A stretch of 13,274 bases of DNA from Bacteroidota bacterium (lineage in GTDB: Bacteria; Bacteroidota; Bacteroidia; Chitinophagales; UBA2359): contig JAHDCM010000039.1 in NCBI GenBank assembly GCA_020629895.1, positions 1 through 13,274 on the forward strand. The letters are read 5' to 3'. The translations under genes were made by a program, and so were the position numbers. Shown here piece after piece: positions 6,493 to 13,274 of the stretch; position 1 is the first letter of the stretch; each line of letters starts with the position of its first letter. Under the pieces are notes generated by a model that saw only the letters and a program-made list of their open reading frames with translations, searched no databases and was not told the origin of the DNA.

Positions 6493-6984
6493 CTATTTTT
6501 TCACTTGATCTTTTACAATAAATGCACGCGTAAAATTGGGTTTGATACGCTGATAATAATAATATGCTTTAAAGCGGTCGGTGAAGTTGCCTGCCCGAAG
6601 TTTATAGAAGGGTGGCTCATAAGTTTCATATAATTTTAACTGCGGAAAAGCATTTATAAAACGTTGTTTTTCTTGGCGCACATCACCTCTATCAGTATCC
6701 TGTATTACTTGAATTCGAAAGCCATTAATTTTGTTTTTACCAGCACTACGCACATGTGCTTGCACCAGTTGATCAATGCGTGGGTCAGCATTGATACGTA
6801 TATTCCTAAATGGCTGTTGTTGCAGGTTTTCATCAAGTTCTTGCCCGATATCTACTGCTGCACCTTCTTTATCCGATACTGCTGGATTACTTAGTATTTC
6901 CTCACTTGATTTTTCTATTTCCTCTTGTGCGTATATACTTCCTAATAATAAAAAGCAACAGATAAATAAAATAACTCTTTTCAT
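6493..6984 (-). CDS. Secreted SPOR-domain protein
   Basis: This is a small exported protein of 163 residues. A signal peptide with a hydrophobic core (4-18) ends at SIYAQ, with cleavage likely before Gln20. A charged, Gln-rich spacer follows (about 21-85). The C-terminal part, about 88-160, has the look of a SPOR domain: GFRIQVIQ, then QRFINAFPQLKLYETYEPPFYKLRAGNF, then YYYYQRIKPNFTRAFIV. SPOR domains bind denuded glycan strands at division sites, so a periplasmic, peptidoglycan-associated role is expected. No enzyme domain is present. It is the first gene of a two-gene operon with the M20 amidohydrolase. Start: ATG at 6982-6984, the only one that gives a complete signal peptide. The SPOR assignment rests on pattern, not on a profile search. 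Confidence 0.82.
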   Translation of the reverse strand: MKRVILFICCFLLLGSIYAQEEIEKSSEEILSNPAVSDKEGAAVDIGQELDENLQQQPFRNIRINADPRIDQLVQAHVRSAGKNKINGFRIQVIQDTDRGDVRQEKQRFINAFPQLKLYETYEPPFYKLRAGNFTDRFKAYYYYQRIKPNFTRAFIVKDQVKK

Positions 6985-7076
6985 GATTACATAGTTATTT
7001 AAGATTTAAAACAAACTCGTACAGGGTGATTGAGGGGGCTGTCAAACTTGAAAAACGCTCATTCATAAAACAAACA

Positions 7077-7102
7077 ATTCCGCAAGAGTTAAGTTGCGGA
7101 AT
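7077..7102 (-). terminator. Intrinsic terminator of secA (possibly bidirectional)
   Basis: A perfect 9-bp stem ATTCCGCAA / TTGCGGAAT (7077-7085 with 7094-7102) has an 8-nt loop. On the minus strand, 22 bases past the secA stop, it is followed by TGTTTGTTTTAT. On the plus strand it is followed by CATTTTTG, so it may work in both directions. Confidence 0.75.
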
Positions 7103-7124
7103 CATTTTTGTTGGGGAGGGATGC

Positions 7125-10100
7125 CTAAACTGGTTGTTGACGTTTGCCGTGACACTGTTTATATTTTCTACCACTACCACAAGGACAAGGGTCATTTCGT
7201 CCTACTTTAGGCATACTTCGTCGCACCGTTTTGGGTTTAGCACTTTCTCCTCTATTAGCACTCAGTTTTTGCTGTTCTTCACTACCTTCTGAGCGATTTT
7301 GTTGCATTTGGCTCATATCTGTTCGGCGACGTTGGCGGGCTTCTTTCACCTCCTCAGAATCTTGGACGGGAAGCGATGCACGAAATAAGAAAGCGGTTAC
7401 CTCTCTATTCATTTCCATCACCATTTCCTTAAACAGATTAAAAGCCTCTCCTTTATAGATCAATAATGGATCTTTTTGTTCATAGGTCGCATTTTGAACA
7501 GCTTGTTTAAGGTCATCCATTTGACGGAGATGTTCTTTCCAAGCATCGTCTAAGAAACTAAGTGCTACTATTTTTTCTAGTTCTTTAACCAAAGAACGAC
7601 ATTTGGTATTATAAGCTTCTTCTAAATTCGCCACTACTCTTACTTCAGCTCGACCACTTACAAAGGGTATAATCACTCGCTCGAAGGAATTGCCTTTATC
7701 TTCATATAGTTGTTTGATAACACTATAAGCCGTATCACAAACAGTATCACTTTTACGTTTGTAATAATTAGAGACCTCCTCATGTAGTTTTATTGCGAGT
7801 GTGTCTATTTTCTTATCAAAAAACTCATTTTCTGATATTTCTGTATCCACTGAGAAATAGCGAATTACGTCTAATTTAAATTCTTCGAAAGAATCCGCAT
7901 CATTTTCTGCACTATTTTTATGTTGTTCTACCAGATCAAAAGCTAAATCTTGGAAGCTATTGTGTAGATCAACCGTTAAACGTTCACCAAAAAGCGCATG
8001 TTTTCTACGAGCATAAACGACAGTTCGCTGGGCATTCATGACTTCATCGTAGTCAAGTAATCGTTTTCTCATACCGAAGTTATTTTCTTCGACTTTTTCT
8101 TGGGCATTCTCGATAGACCTTGTGATCATCTTATGTTGGATAACCTCTCCATCTTCATACCCGATACGATCCATAATTTTTACGATACGCTCGGAACCGA
8201 AGAGTCGCATAAGATTATCTTCGAGTGAGACATAAAATTGTGAGCTACCAGGGTCTCCTTGACGACCTGAACGCCCTCGTAACTGTCTATCTACTCGACG
8301 AGAATCGTGTCGTTCAGTACCAATAATCGCAAGTCCCCCTGCTTCTTTTACCTGATCTGACAGTTTAATATCAGTACCACGACCTGCCATATTGGTAGCG
8401 ATAGTAACAGCTCCTGGATTTCCTGCTTCTGCCACAATTTCGGCTTCTCGGGAGTGATTTTTCGCATTAAGCACATTATGTTTAATGCCCTTCATTTGGA
8501 GTAATCGACTTAGCTTTTCGGAGATTTCTACTGAAGTGGTACCAACCAATACTGGTCGTCCTGCATTAGAAAGTTTTACTACTTCATCAATGACGGCATT
8601 ATACTTTTCTCGAACGGTACGGTACACTAAATCTTCTCGGTCATCTCTGACAATGGGTCGGTTGGTAGGAATAACAATCACATCAAGGTCATAGATGTCC
8701 CAAAATTCACCTGCTTCTGTTTCGGCTGTACCCGTCATACCAGAAAGCTTGTGATACATACGGAAGAAGTTTTGAAGCGTAATAGTAGCGAAGGTTTGTG
8801 TTGCACCTTCTACCTTTACACTTTCTTTGGCTTCTATTGCTTGGTGCAATCCATCTGAATAACGACGGCCTTCCATGATACGTCCTGTTCCTTCATCTAC
8901 GATTTTGACTTGCCCATCCATTACCACATATTCGGTATCTTTTTCGAAAAGCGTATATGCTTTTAGTAGTTGTTGTACAGAGTGAAGACGCTCTGATTTG
9001 ATGGCAAATTCTTGCAATAAGACATCCTTCTTTTTTTGTTTTTCCTCCTCGCTTAATTCAGACTTTTCTAAATCTGCTACTTCACTACCTATATCAGGCA
9101 TCACAAAAAGGTTTGTATCTTCATCATCTGTGGTAATCAACTCAACACCTTTGTCGGTAAGTTGCACAACATTTTGTTTTTCTTCGATAATGAAATATAA
9201 TTCATCATCTACTATGGGCATTCTTTTTCCTTGTTCTTGTAGGTAGAAATTTTCTGTGGCAAGCAGTTTATTTTTGATACCTGGCTCACTTAGGTATTTA
9301 ATTAGTGGCTTACTTCTTGGTAAGCCTCTAAATGCTCTAAATAAATCTAATCCACCATCTTCCTCTCCATCATTACCTTCTTTGATTTTACTTTTTGCAT
9401 CAACCAGTAATTCTCGTACTAGCTTCTTTTGGGCATTGTATAGTTTTTCAATACGCGGTTTAAGAAAGTCGTATTGATGTTCATCACCTTTTTCAATAGG
9501 CCCAGAGATAATCAGTGGAGTACGTGCATCATCAATCAATACAGAATCCACCTCATCAATCATAGCGAAGTGTAATTTCTGCTGTACTAATTCATCGGGA
9601 TTACGCACCATATTATCTCGTAGGTAATCAAATCCAAATTCATTGTTGGTACCATAGACAATATCTTGTTGATAAGCTTTTCGTCTTTCAGGTGAATTAG
9701 GGCGGTATTTATCTATACAATCAACGGTAAGTCCTAGAAAATTAAAAATCGGAGCCATCCATTCGGAGTCACGTAATGCGAGATAGTTGTTTACTGTAAC
9801 GACATGTACTCCTAATCCGCTTAAACCATTTAGATAAGCTGGTAAGGTAGCCACAAGCGTTTTACCTTCCCCTGTTGCCATTTCTGCGGCATTTCCTTTA
9901 TGTAGCACCACTCCTCCAATTAGCTGTACATCGTAATGTACCATATTCCACTTAATTTCCCCACCTGCGGCCATCCAAGTTGTTTTATAGGCTACTTCGT
10001 CTCCTCTAATTTCCATGTGTGGCAAATCTACTGCTAAATCTCGGTCGAGTTGTGTGGCAGTAGATACGATCTCATCATTATCTTTAAAACGACGTGCTGT

Positions 10101-10460
10101 TTCTTTTACAACAGCAAATGCTTCGGGTAATAATTCGAGAAGAATAACCTCTAGCTCTTTATCTCTTTCCTTTTCTAGTTTATCAATCTCCTTATACAAT
10201 TCTTCTTTATCTTCTGGATGCATATCGGGTGTATCTTTAATTTCTTTTTTGATACTATCGATATCATCATTAATTTCTTTTAGAAAAGCTGCGATACGGT
10301 CTTTAAACTCTACTGATTTCCCACGAAGTTGATCATTAGTTAGATTGGTCAGCTTTTCATACTCTGCCTTGGTCATTTCAATGAGTGGGCGCACTGCTTT
10401 TATATCTTTATCCGACTTTTTACCAAAGATTGCTTCTATTATTTTTTGTATAAATTTCAT
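7125..10460 (-). CDS. secA: Preprotein translocase ATPase SecA
   Basis: SecA is the motor ATPase that pushes unfolded preproteins through SecYEG. The product has 1111 residues from the ATG at 10458-10460, longer than the roughly 900 of E. coli but usual for Bacteroidota, which carry extra sequence in the variable/NBF2 region. Here that includes a stretch of roughly 320-470 with an acidic EGNDGEEDGG segment. Walker A TGEGKT is at 196-201 and Walker B DEVD at 302-305, followed by the conserved DDARTPLIISG. The second half shows AGRGTDI, GRSGRQGDPG and LRQMDDLKQAVQ (helical scaffold). A charged Gln/Ser-rich linker leads to the C-terminal zinc motif CPCGSGRKYKQCH, with Cys1092, Cys1094, Cys1103 and His1104, the SecB/ribosome-binding tail. 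It is monocistronic, with its own terminator and a long upstream region. Its substrates should include the lipoprotein and the SPOR protein next door. Confidence 0.99.
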   Translation of the reverse strand: MKFIQKIIEAIFGKKSDKDIKAVRPLIEMTKAEYEKLTNLTNDQLRGKSVEFKDRIAAFLKEINDDIDSIKKEIKDTPDMHPEDKEELYKEIDKLEKERDKELEVILLELLPEAFAVVKETARRFKDNDEIVSTATQLDRDLAVDLPHMEIRGDEVAYKTTWMAAGGEIKWNMVHYDVQLIGGVVLHKGNAAEMATGEGKTLVATLPAYLNGLSGLGVHVVTVNNYLALRDSEWMAPIFNFLGLTVDCIDKYRPNSPERRKAYQQDIVYGTNNEFGFDYLRDNMVRNPDELVQQKLHFAMIDEVDSVLIDDARTPLIISGPIEKGDEHQYDFLKPRIEKLYNAQKKLVRELLVDAKSKIKEGNDGEEDGGLDLFRAFRGLPRSKPLIKYLSEPGIKNKLLATENFYLQEQGKRMPIVDDELYFIIEEKQNVVQLTDKGVELITTDDEDTNLFVMPDIGSEVADLEKSELSEEEKQKKKDVLLQEFAIKSERLHSVQQLLKAYTLFEKDTEYVVMDGQVKIVDEGTGRIMEGRRYSDGLHQAIEAKESVKVEGATQTFATITLQNFFRMYHKLSGMTGTAETEAGEFWDIYDLDVIVIPTNRPIVRDDREDLVYRTVREKYNAVIDEVVKLSNAGRPVLVGTTSVEISEKLSRLLQMKGIKHNVLNAKNHSREAEIVAEAGNPGAVTIATNMAGRGTDIKLSDQVKEAGGLAIIGTERHDSRRVDRQLRGRSGRQGDPGSSQFYVSLEDNLMRLFGSERIVKIMDRIGYEDGEVIQHKMITRSIENAQEKVEENNFGMRKRLLDYDEVMNAQRTVVYARRKHALFGERLTVDLHNSFQDLAFDLVEQHKNSAENDADSFEEFKLDVIRYFSVDTEISENEFFDKKIDTLAIKLHEEVSNYYKRKSDTVCDTAYSVIKQLYEDKGNSFERVIIPFVSGRAEVRVVANLEEAYNTKCRSLVKELEKIVALSFLDDAWKEHLRQMDDLKQAVQNATYEQKDPLLIYKGEAFNLFKEMVMEMNREVTAFLFRASLPVQDSEEVKEARQRRRTDMSQMQQNRSEGSEEQQKLSANRGESAKPKTVRRSMPKVGRNDPCPCGSGRKYKQCHGKRQQPV

Positions 10461-10596
10461 TGGTGTAATTATTTACTTTATCTAAACAAGAGTTTAGTAA
10501 AGAGTGGTAATGGGATTATATTTAGTTACAAAATACCCCTCTCTATAAATTAAAGAGCAAAAATACAATTTATTATTTGTACGTTCCTGTAATGTC

Positions 10597-10635
10597 AAAG
10601 ATTGTTCCGCAATCTTTTTTATGCCGAAATGGCAT
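10597..10635 (+). other. Two tandem hairpins, the first terminator-like
   Basis: AAAGATTG-TTCCG-CAATCTTT (10597-10617) is a perfect 8-bp stem followed by further T residues. It is followed at once by ATGCC-GAAAT-GGCAT (10621-10635). Read rightward the first looks like an intrinsic terminator, yet no rightward gene lies upstream. It could block antisense transcription, end a short RNA, or fold in the secA upstream region. Confidence 0.5.
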
Positions 10636-10913
10636 AGAACTCATATTTTATCTGCTTTTTTTTCACAAAAGTACGGCTATTCAAGCGCATTTTGTCAGTT
10701 AGCACAATTATCTATCAATTCTTGCAGTAATTTTATAACAATTATAGGTTATAAAAACGTTTATTACTATTCACATTTCATCCGATTTTGCTCTTTTTTT
10801 ATTATCTTAGGCGAAATGTGCCTTTATCTTTTGGGTAAAACATGATTTTGATAACATATTGTTTTTGAACATTTTTTATCTGTATATGGTATTTATATAA
10901 TACTGCTTATTAA

Positions 10914-10941
10914 ATCATTACTTGGTATATAAAGTAATGAT
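10914..10941. promoter_or_regulatory. Perfect 10-bp inverted repeat upstream of recJ
   Basis: ATCATTACTT (10914-10923) and AAGTAATGAT (10932-10941) are exact inverted copies separated by GGTATATA. The site lies 90 bases before the recJ ATG. It could be a protein-binding operator or a hairpin in the recJ leader; nothing in the sequence decides between these. Confidence 0.45.
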
Positions 10942-11031
10942 ACAAGGTTGGCTCTACCTACAGATTATTGAAGTATGGCATTGGTGGAGGTATTGAGCTA
11001 CTATAGCGCATGGAATCAATATATTAACATA

Positions 11032-12801
11032 ATGAATAAGAAATGGGTTTTTGTCGAGGTAGACGAACAAAAAGTGGACGAATTGCACAAAAACCTGGAA
11101 ATTAACAGAACCTTATGCAGGCTACTCGTACAACGCGGTATCACTGACCCTGAACAGGCAAAGAAATTTTTTCGACCTTCCTTTGAACGTGATCTTTATG
11201 ATCCATTTATCATGAAAGACATGGACAAAGCGGTTGAACGAATTGATAATGCTATTCGGCGGAAGGAAAAAATTCTGATTTATGGTGACTATGATGTAGA
11301 CGGTACTACTTCTGTAGCATTGGTTTACAGCTTTTTTAATGATTTTTATTTCTATTTGGATTACTATATTCCTGATCGTTATGAGGAAGGCTATGGTATT
11401 TCAGAGAAGGGAATAGAATGGGCTAAAGAAAATGGGTTTGACCTCATTATTGCCCTTGATTGTGGAATTAAAGCTGTAGAAAAAGTAGCTTATGCGAAAG
11501 AACTAGGCGTTGACTTTATTATTTGTGATCATCATCGACCAGGAGAAGTTATACCTGACGCTTATGCGGTATTAGACCCGAAACGTCCAGACTGTCCTTA
11601 TCCATTTAAGGAGTTGAGTGCTTGTGGAATTGGTTTTAAGTTAGTCCAGGCTTTTGCTTCCACCAAAGGCATCCCTACCACTAAAGTCAAATCATTATTA
11701 GACCTTGTTGTTGTCAGCATTGCTGCTGATATTGTACCAATCGTTGATGAAAATCGAGTACTGGCGTATTATGGATTAAAACGCCTGAATCGTAGTCCGC
11801 GCCCTGGATTGCGCTCACTAATCGAAATGAGTGCTCGAAATAAACGGCTTTCCATATCAGATATTATTTTCATTATTGCTCCTCGTATTAATGCAGCGGG
11901 ACGTATGGACGATGCGAAACATGCCGTTAGGTTACTGATTTCTACTGAGGGAATGATCGCTAAAGATAAAGCGAATGTATTGCAAGAAAAGAATACAGCA
12001 CGCCGATTGATTGATTCGGATATAACCGATAAAGCTTTTCGAATTGTCCGAAATATTGAAAACTTTGATCGCAAGAAAAGTATTGCCTTATATGAACCTG
12101 ACTGGCATAAAGGTGTCATTGGTATTGTTGCCTCTCGCCTACTAGAACAATTTTATCGACCTACCATTGTTATGACTTCGGGTGAAAATGATGATCTTGT
12201 AGCTGGCTCTGCACGCTCCATTCAAGGATTTGATATTTACAATGCCATTAAAGAATGCTCGGAACTATTGGATCAATTTGGAGGGCATAAATATGCTGCG
12301 GGATTGAGTGTTCGTAGAGAAAATGTACCTGCCTTTATCGAAAAATTTGAAAAGGTAGTAGAACAACGTTTGGATGAAGCTTTATTGGTTCCTGAATTGA
12401 CCATTGATTCGGAGTTAAAGATTAACAATCTCAATAAAGACTTCTTCCGTACTTTACGACGTTTTGCACCATTTGGCCCTCATAATACAAAGCCTTTGTT
12501 TTTGAGTACCGAACTGGTCAATACAGGCTGGTCATCGGTTGTAGGCAATAATCACTTGCGAATTTGTGCGCGTCAGAATGGCGACACCAAGTCTATTCGT
12601 GGTATTGGCTATAATATGGGCGATCGTCTCATTGAGATCATAGATGGACAGCCTTTTAATGCTTGTTTCACTATTCAGGAAAATCCGTACAAGGGACATT
12701 ATAATATGCTTATGAACTTCAAGGATTTCAAGATGTTGCCTCAAGAGGAACCATTGGAAGTACAAAGAGAGGCTACTGAGGAAGATGAGGAAAAGAAGTA
12801 G
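11032..12801 (+). CDS. recJ: Single-stranded-DNA-specific exonuclease RecJ
   Basis: RecJ is a 5'-3' single-strand DNA exonuclease acting in recombinational repair, base-excision and mismatch repair. From the ATG at 11032-11034 the product has 589 residues, the normal family size, and begins MNKKWVF as expected. The frame extends upstream to 10975, but those 19 extra codons do not resemble the family. DHH domain motifs are YGDYDVDGTTS (84-94), LDCGI (142-146), CDHH (165-168) and the DPK/CPYPFKELSACGIGFKL stretch (182-204). GRMDDA is at 290-295. The DHHA1 part shows HKGVIGIVASR (359-369), SARSI (393-397) and FGGHKYAAG (416-424). A C-terminal OB-like domain ends in an acidic tail. All metal-binding residues of the DHH motifs are present, so the enzyme should be active. 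No repair gene is adjacent. Confidence 0.97.
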   Translation: MNKKWVFVEVDEQKVDELHKNLEINRTLCRLLVQRGITDPEQAKKFFRPSFERDLYDPFIMKDMDKAVERIDNAIRRKEKILIYGDYDVDGTTSVALVYSFFNDFYFYLDYYIPDRYEEGYGISEKGIEWAKENGFDLIIALDCGIKAVEKVAYAKELGVDFIICDHHRPGEVIPDAYAVLDPKRPDCPYPFKELSACGIGFKLVQAFASTKGIPTTKVKSLLDLVVVSIAADIVPIVDENRVLAYYGLKRLNRSPRPGLRSLIEMSARNKRLSISDIIFIIAPRINAAGRMDDAKHAVRLLISTEGMIAKDKANVLQEKNTARRLIDSDITDKAFRIVRNIENFDRKKSIALYEPDWHKGVIGIVASRLLEQFYRPTIVMTSGENDDLVAGSARSIQGFDIYNAIKECSELLDQFGGHKYAAGLSVRRENVPAFIEKFEKVVEQRLDEALLVPELTIDSELKINNLNKDFFRTLRRFAPFGPHNTKPLFLSTELVNTGWSSVVGNNHLRICARQNGDTKSIRGIGYNMGDRLIEIIDGQPFNACFTIQENPYKGHYNMLMNFKDFKMLPQEEPLEVQREATEEDEEKK

Positions 12802-12934
12802 TGCATAAAGGCTGGTGGCAATTGTCGTAGGATCGTTTTATACCTTTGTAAAATTGATTCATTACAGTATTTACGATGTATAATGAGTGGCAAAACCACT
12901 CTCGTCGCACGTAAATTGTGAATCGTTCAAATGT
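12802..12934. other. Spacer between recJ and repeat copy 2, with a hairpin
   Basis: No gene is present. A hairpin GAGTGG-CAAAA-CCACTC (12885-12901) has no T-tract after it, so it is not a standard terminator. If transcription starts at the promoter at 12821-12848 the hairpin would lie near the 5' end of that RNA. A TCGCAC heptamer like those at 163-183 follows at 12904-12909. Confidence 0.4.
12821..12848 (+). promoter_or_regulatory. Bacteroidota-type promoter upstream of repeat copy 2
   Basis: TACCTTTG (12841-12848) is an exact match to the sigma-ABfr -7 consensus TAnnTTTG. It is preceded at 16 bases by ATTG (12821-12824), a partial -33 TTTG. Transcription would start a few bases past 12850 and run into repeat copy 2. 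Spacing is slightly short, so the call is moderate. Confidence 0.5.
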
Positions 12935-13145
12935 CTACCGCGTGAGGGATAGTAGTGGTAGCTTGGTGAAGCAGCTACCTTATGAAGTAAGGACTAGCAG
13001 GGCTGACGAAGGAAGACACTGCTAGGACTATACTGAATAGGTTGGTGTGAGCCAACTACAAACGGATAGCCCGACCTTTTTTCGCCTTTTTTGCCTGAAG
13101 TTCATACATAAAAACGGGCAAAAAAGGCGAAAAAAGGACACGCCT
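12935..13145 (+). repeat. Structured repeat element, copy 2 (putative non-coding RNA)
   Basis: This is a complete copy on the plus strand. The 5' hairpin is CTACCGC (12935-12941), loop GTGAGGGATAGTA, GTGGTAG (12955-12961). Middle hairpins are CCTTA/TAAGG around 12978-12992, CTAGCAG/CTGCTAG enclosing the conserved GGCTGACGAAGGAAGACA (13001-13018), and GTTGG/CCAAC before the conserved block 13052-13082, which contains GGATAGCCCGACC. The 3' hairpin is a perfect 21-bp inverted repeat (13075-13095 with 13117-13137), and the element closes with CACGC (13139-13143). The arms of this hairpin share only the CCTTTTTT/AAAAAAGG ends with copy 1. A promoter-like sequence lies about 85 bases upstream. Confidence 0.82.
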
Positions 13146-13154
13146 AGTGTTATT

Positions 13155-13274
13155 GATGATTGGGTGATAGGGTGATTGAGTGATTGAGTGATGGCATACT
13201 TGGGTGATTGAGTGATGGCATACTTGGGTGATTGAGTGATGGCATACTTGGGTGATAGGATGATTGAGTGATGG
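13155..13274. repeat. Tandem array with a 24-bp unit built from GATTGAGT octamers
   Basis: Three identical 24-bp units run at 13180-13203, 13204-13227 and 13228-13251. Each consists of GTGATTGAGTGATGG followed by CATACTTGG. A degenerate fourth copy starts at 13252 and is cut by the window edge. Before the array, 13155-13179 holds looser GTGATTGG/GTGATAGG units. There is no spacer diversity, so it is not CRISPR. Confidence 0.85.

Larger units (their letters stand above)
10461..11031. promoter_or_regulatory. Divergent promoter region between secA and recJ
   Basis: These 571 AT-rich bases separate two divergent genes. On the minus strand TATTTTTG (10565-10558) matches the Bacteroidota -7 consensus TAnnTTTG for secA, but no TTTG lies at the usual distance upstream. 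No convincing plus-strand promoter for recJ was found; TATCTTTT near 10827 is a one-mismatch candidate. Two hairpin sites (10597-10635 and 10914-10941) are listed separately. A 74-codon frame starting at 10621 has no recognisable features, and its first codons lie in a hairpin, so it is not accepted as a gene. Confidence 0.4.

Noticed and set aside
7125..10332. Numerous plus-strand open frames inside secA and the minus-strand or alternative-frame ones inside recJ, hemA and the amidase gene
   Set aside because: They are shadows of well-supported genes, rich in Ser/Leu/Ile, with no motifs.
10621..10845. 74-codon open frame between secA and recJ
   Set aside because: Its start codon lies inside a hairpin, no ribosome-binding site or family motif is seen, and its composition is like the intergenic DNA.
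10975..11031. 19-codon upstream extension of recJ
   Set aside because: MNKKWVF at 11032 fits the family start; the upstream codons do not.
13180..13274. CRISPR array
   Set aside because: The 24-bp units are directly abutted with no spacers, and no cas gene is in the window.

Overview
The window looks like chromosomal DNA of a member of the Bacteroidota. The AT-rich base composition, the Bacteroidota-type long SecA, the short SPOR secretory protein, the scarcity of Shine-Dalgarno sites and a TAnnTTTG-type promoter box all fit. A saprospirian or cytophagian relative is a guess; the sequence does not fix the genus.

Layout, left to right. Positions 1-48 hold the 5' part of a structured repeat on the minus strand, cut by the window edge. 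Simple repeats and a GC-rich hairpin follow. hflX (ribosome-associated GTPase) and hemA (glutamyl-tRNA reductase) are both on the minus strand, and a complete copy of the structured repeat lies between them. After a divergent AT-rich gap comes a plus-strand lipoprotein with a Pro/Thr-rich linker and a zinc-dependent peptidoglycan amidase domain. It ends in a perfect 14-bp hairpin terminator that overlaps the stop codon of the converging M20 metallo-amidohydrolase gene. That gene is the second of a two-gene minus-strand operon whose first gene encodes a secreted SPOR-domain protein. secA follows on the minus strand with its own terminator. A second divergent gap leads to recJ on the plus strand. 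Beyond recJ are a good Bacteroidota-type promoter, a second complete copy of the structured repeat and a 24-bp tandem array that runs off the window.

The protein genes are mostly unrelated housekeeping functions: ribosome rescue, tetrapyrrole synthesis, protein export and DNA repair. The exception is a loose cell-envelope theme in the middle (amidase lipoprotein, SPOR protein, SecA). I see no defence system, CRISPR array, transposase or tRNA/rRNA gene.

The most interesting content is non-coding. One repeat family occurs three times. It has a 7-bp hairpin with an invariant 13-nt loop near its 5' end, a near-invariant block near its 3' end, a large hairpin of unrelated sequence in each full copy, and a closing CACGC. 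The differences within the stems are almost all G-U pairs in one orientation, so it is probably an RNA. It resembles dispersed elements I recall from other Bacteroidota, possibly the Flavo-1 RNA family, but I could not check this. One copy abuts the hflX start and creates a false 56-codon N-terminal extension of that gene.
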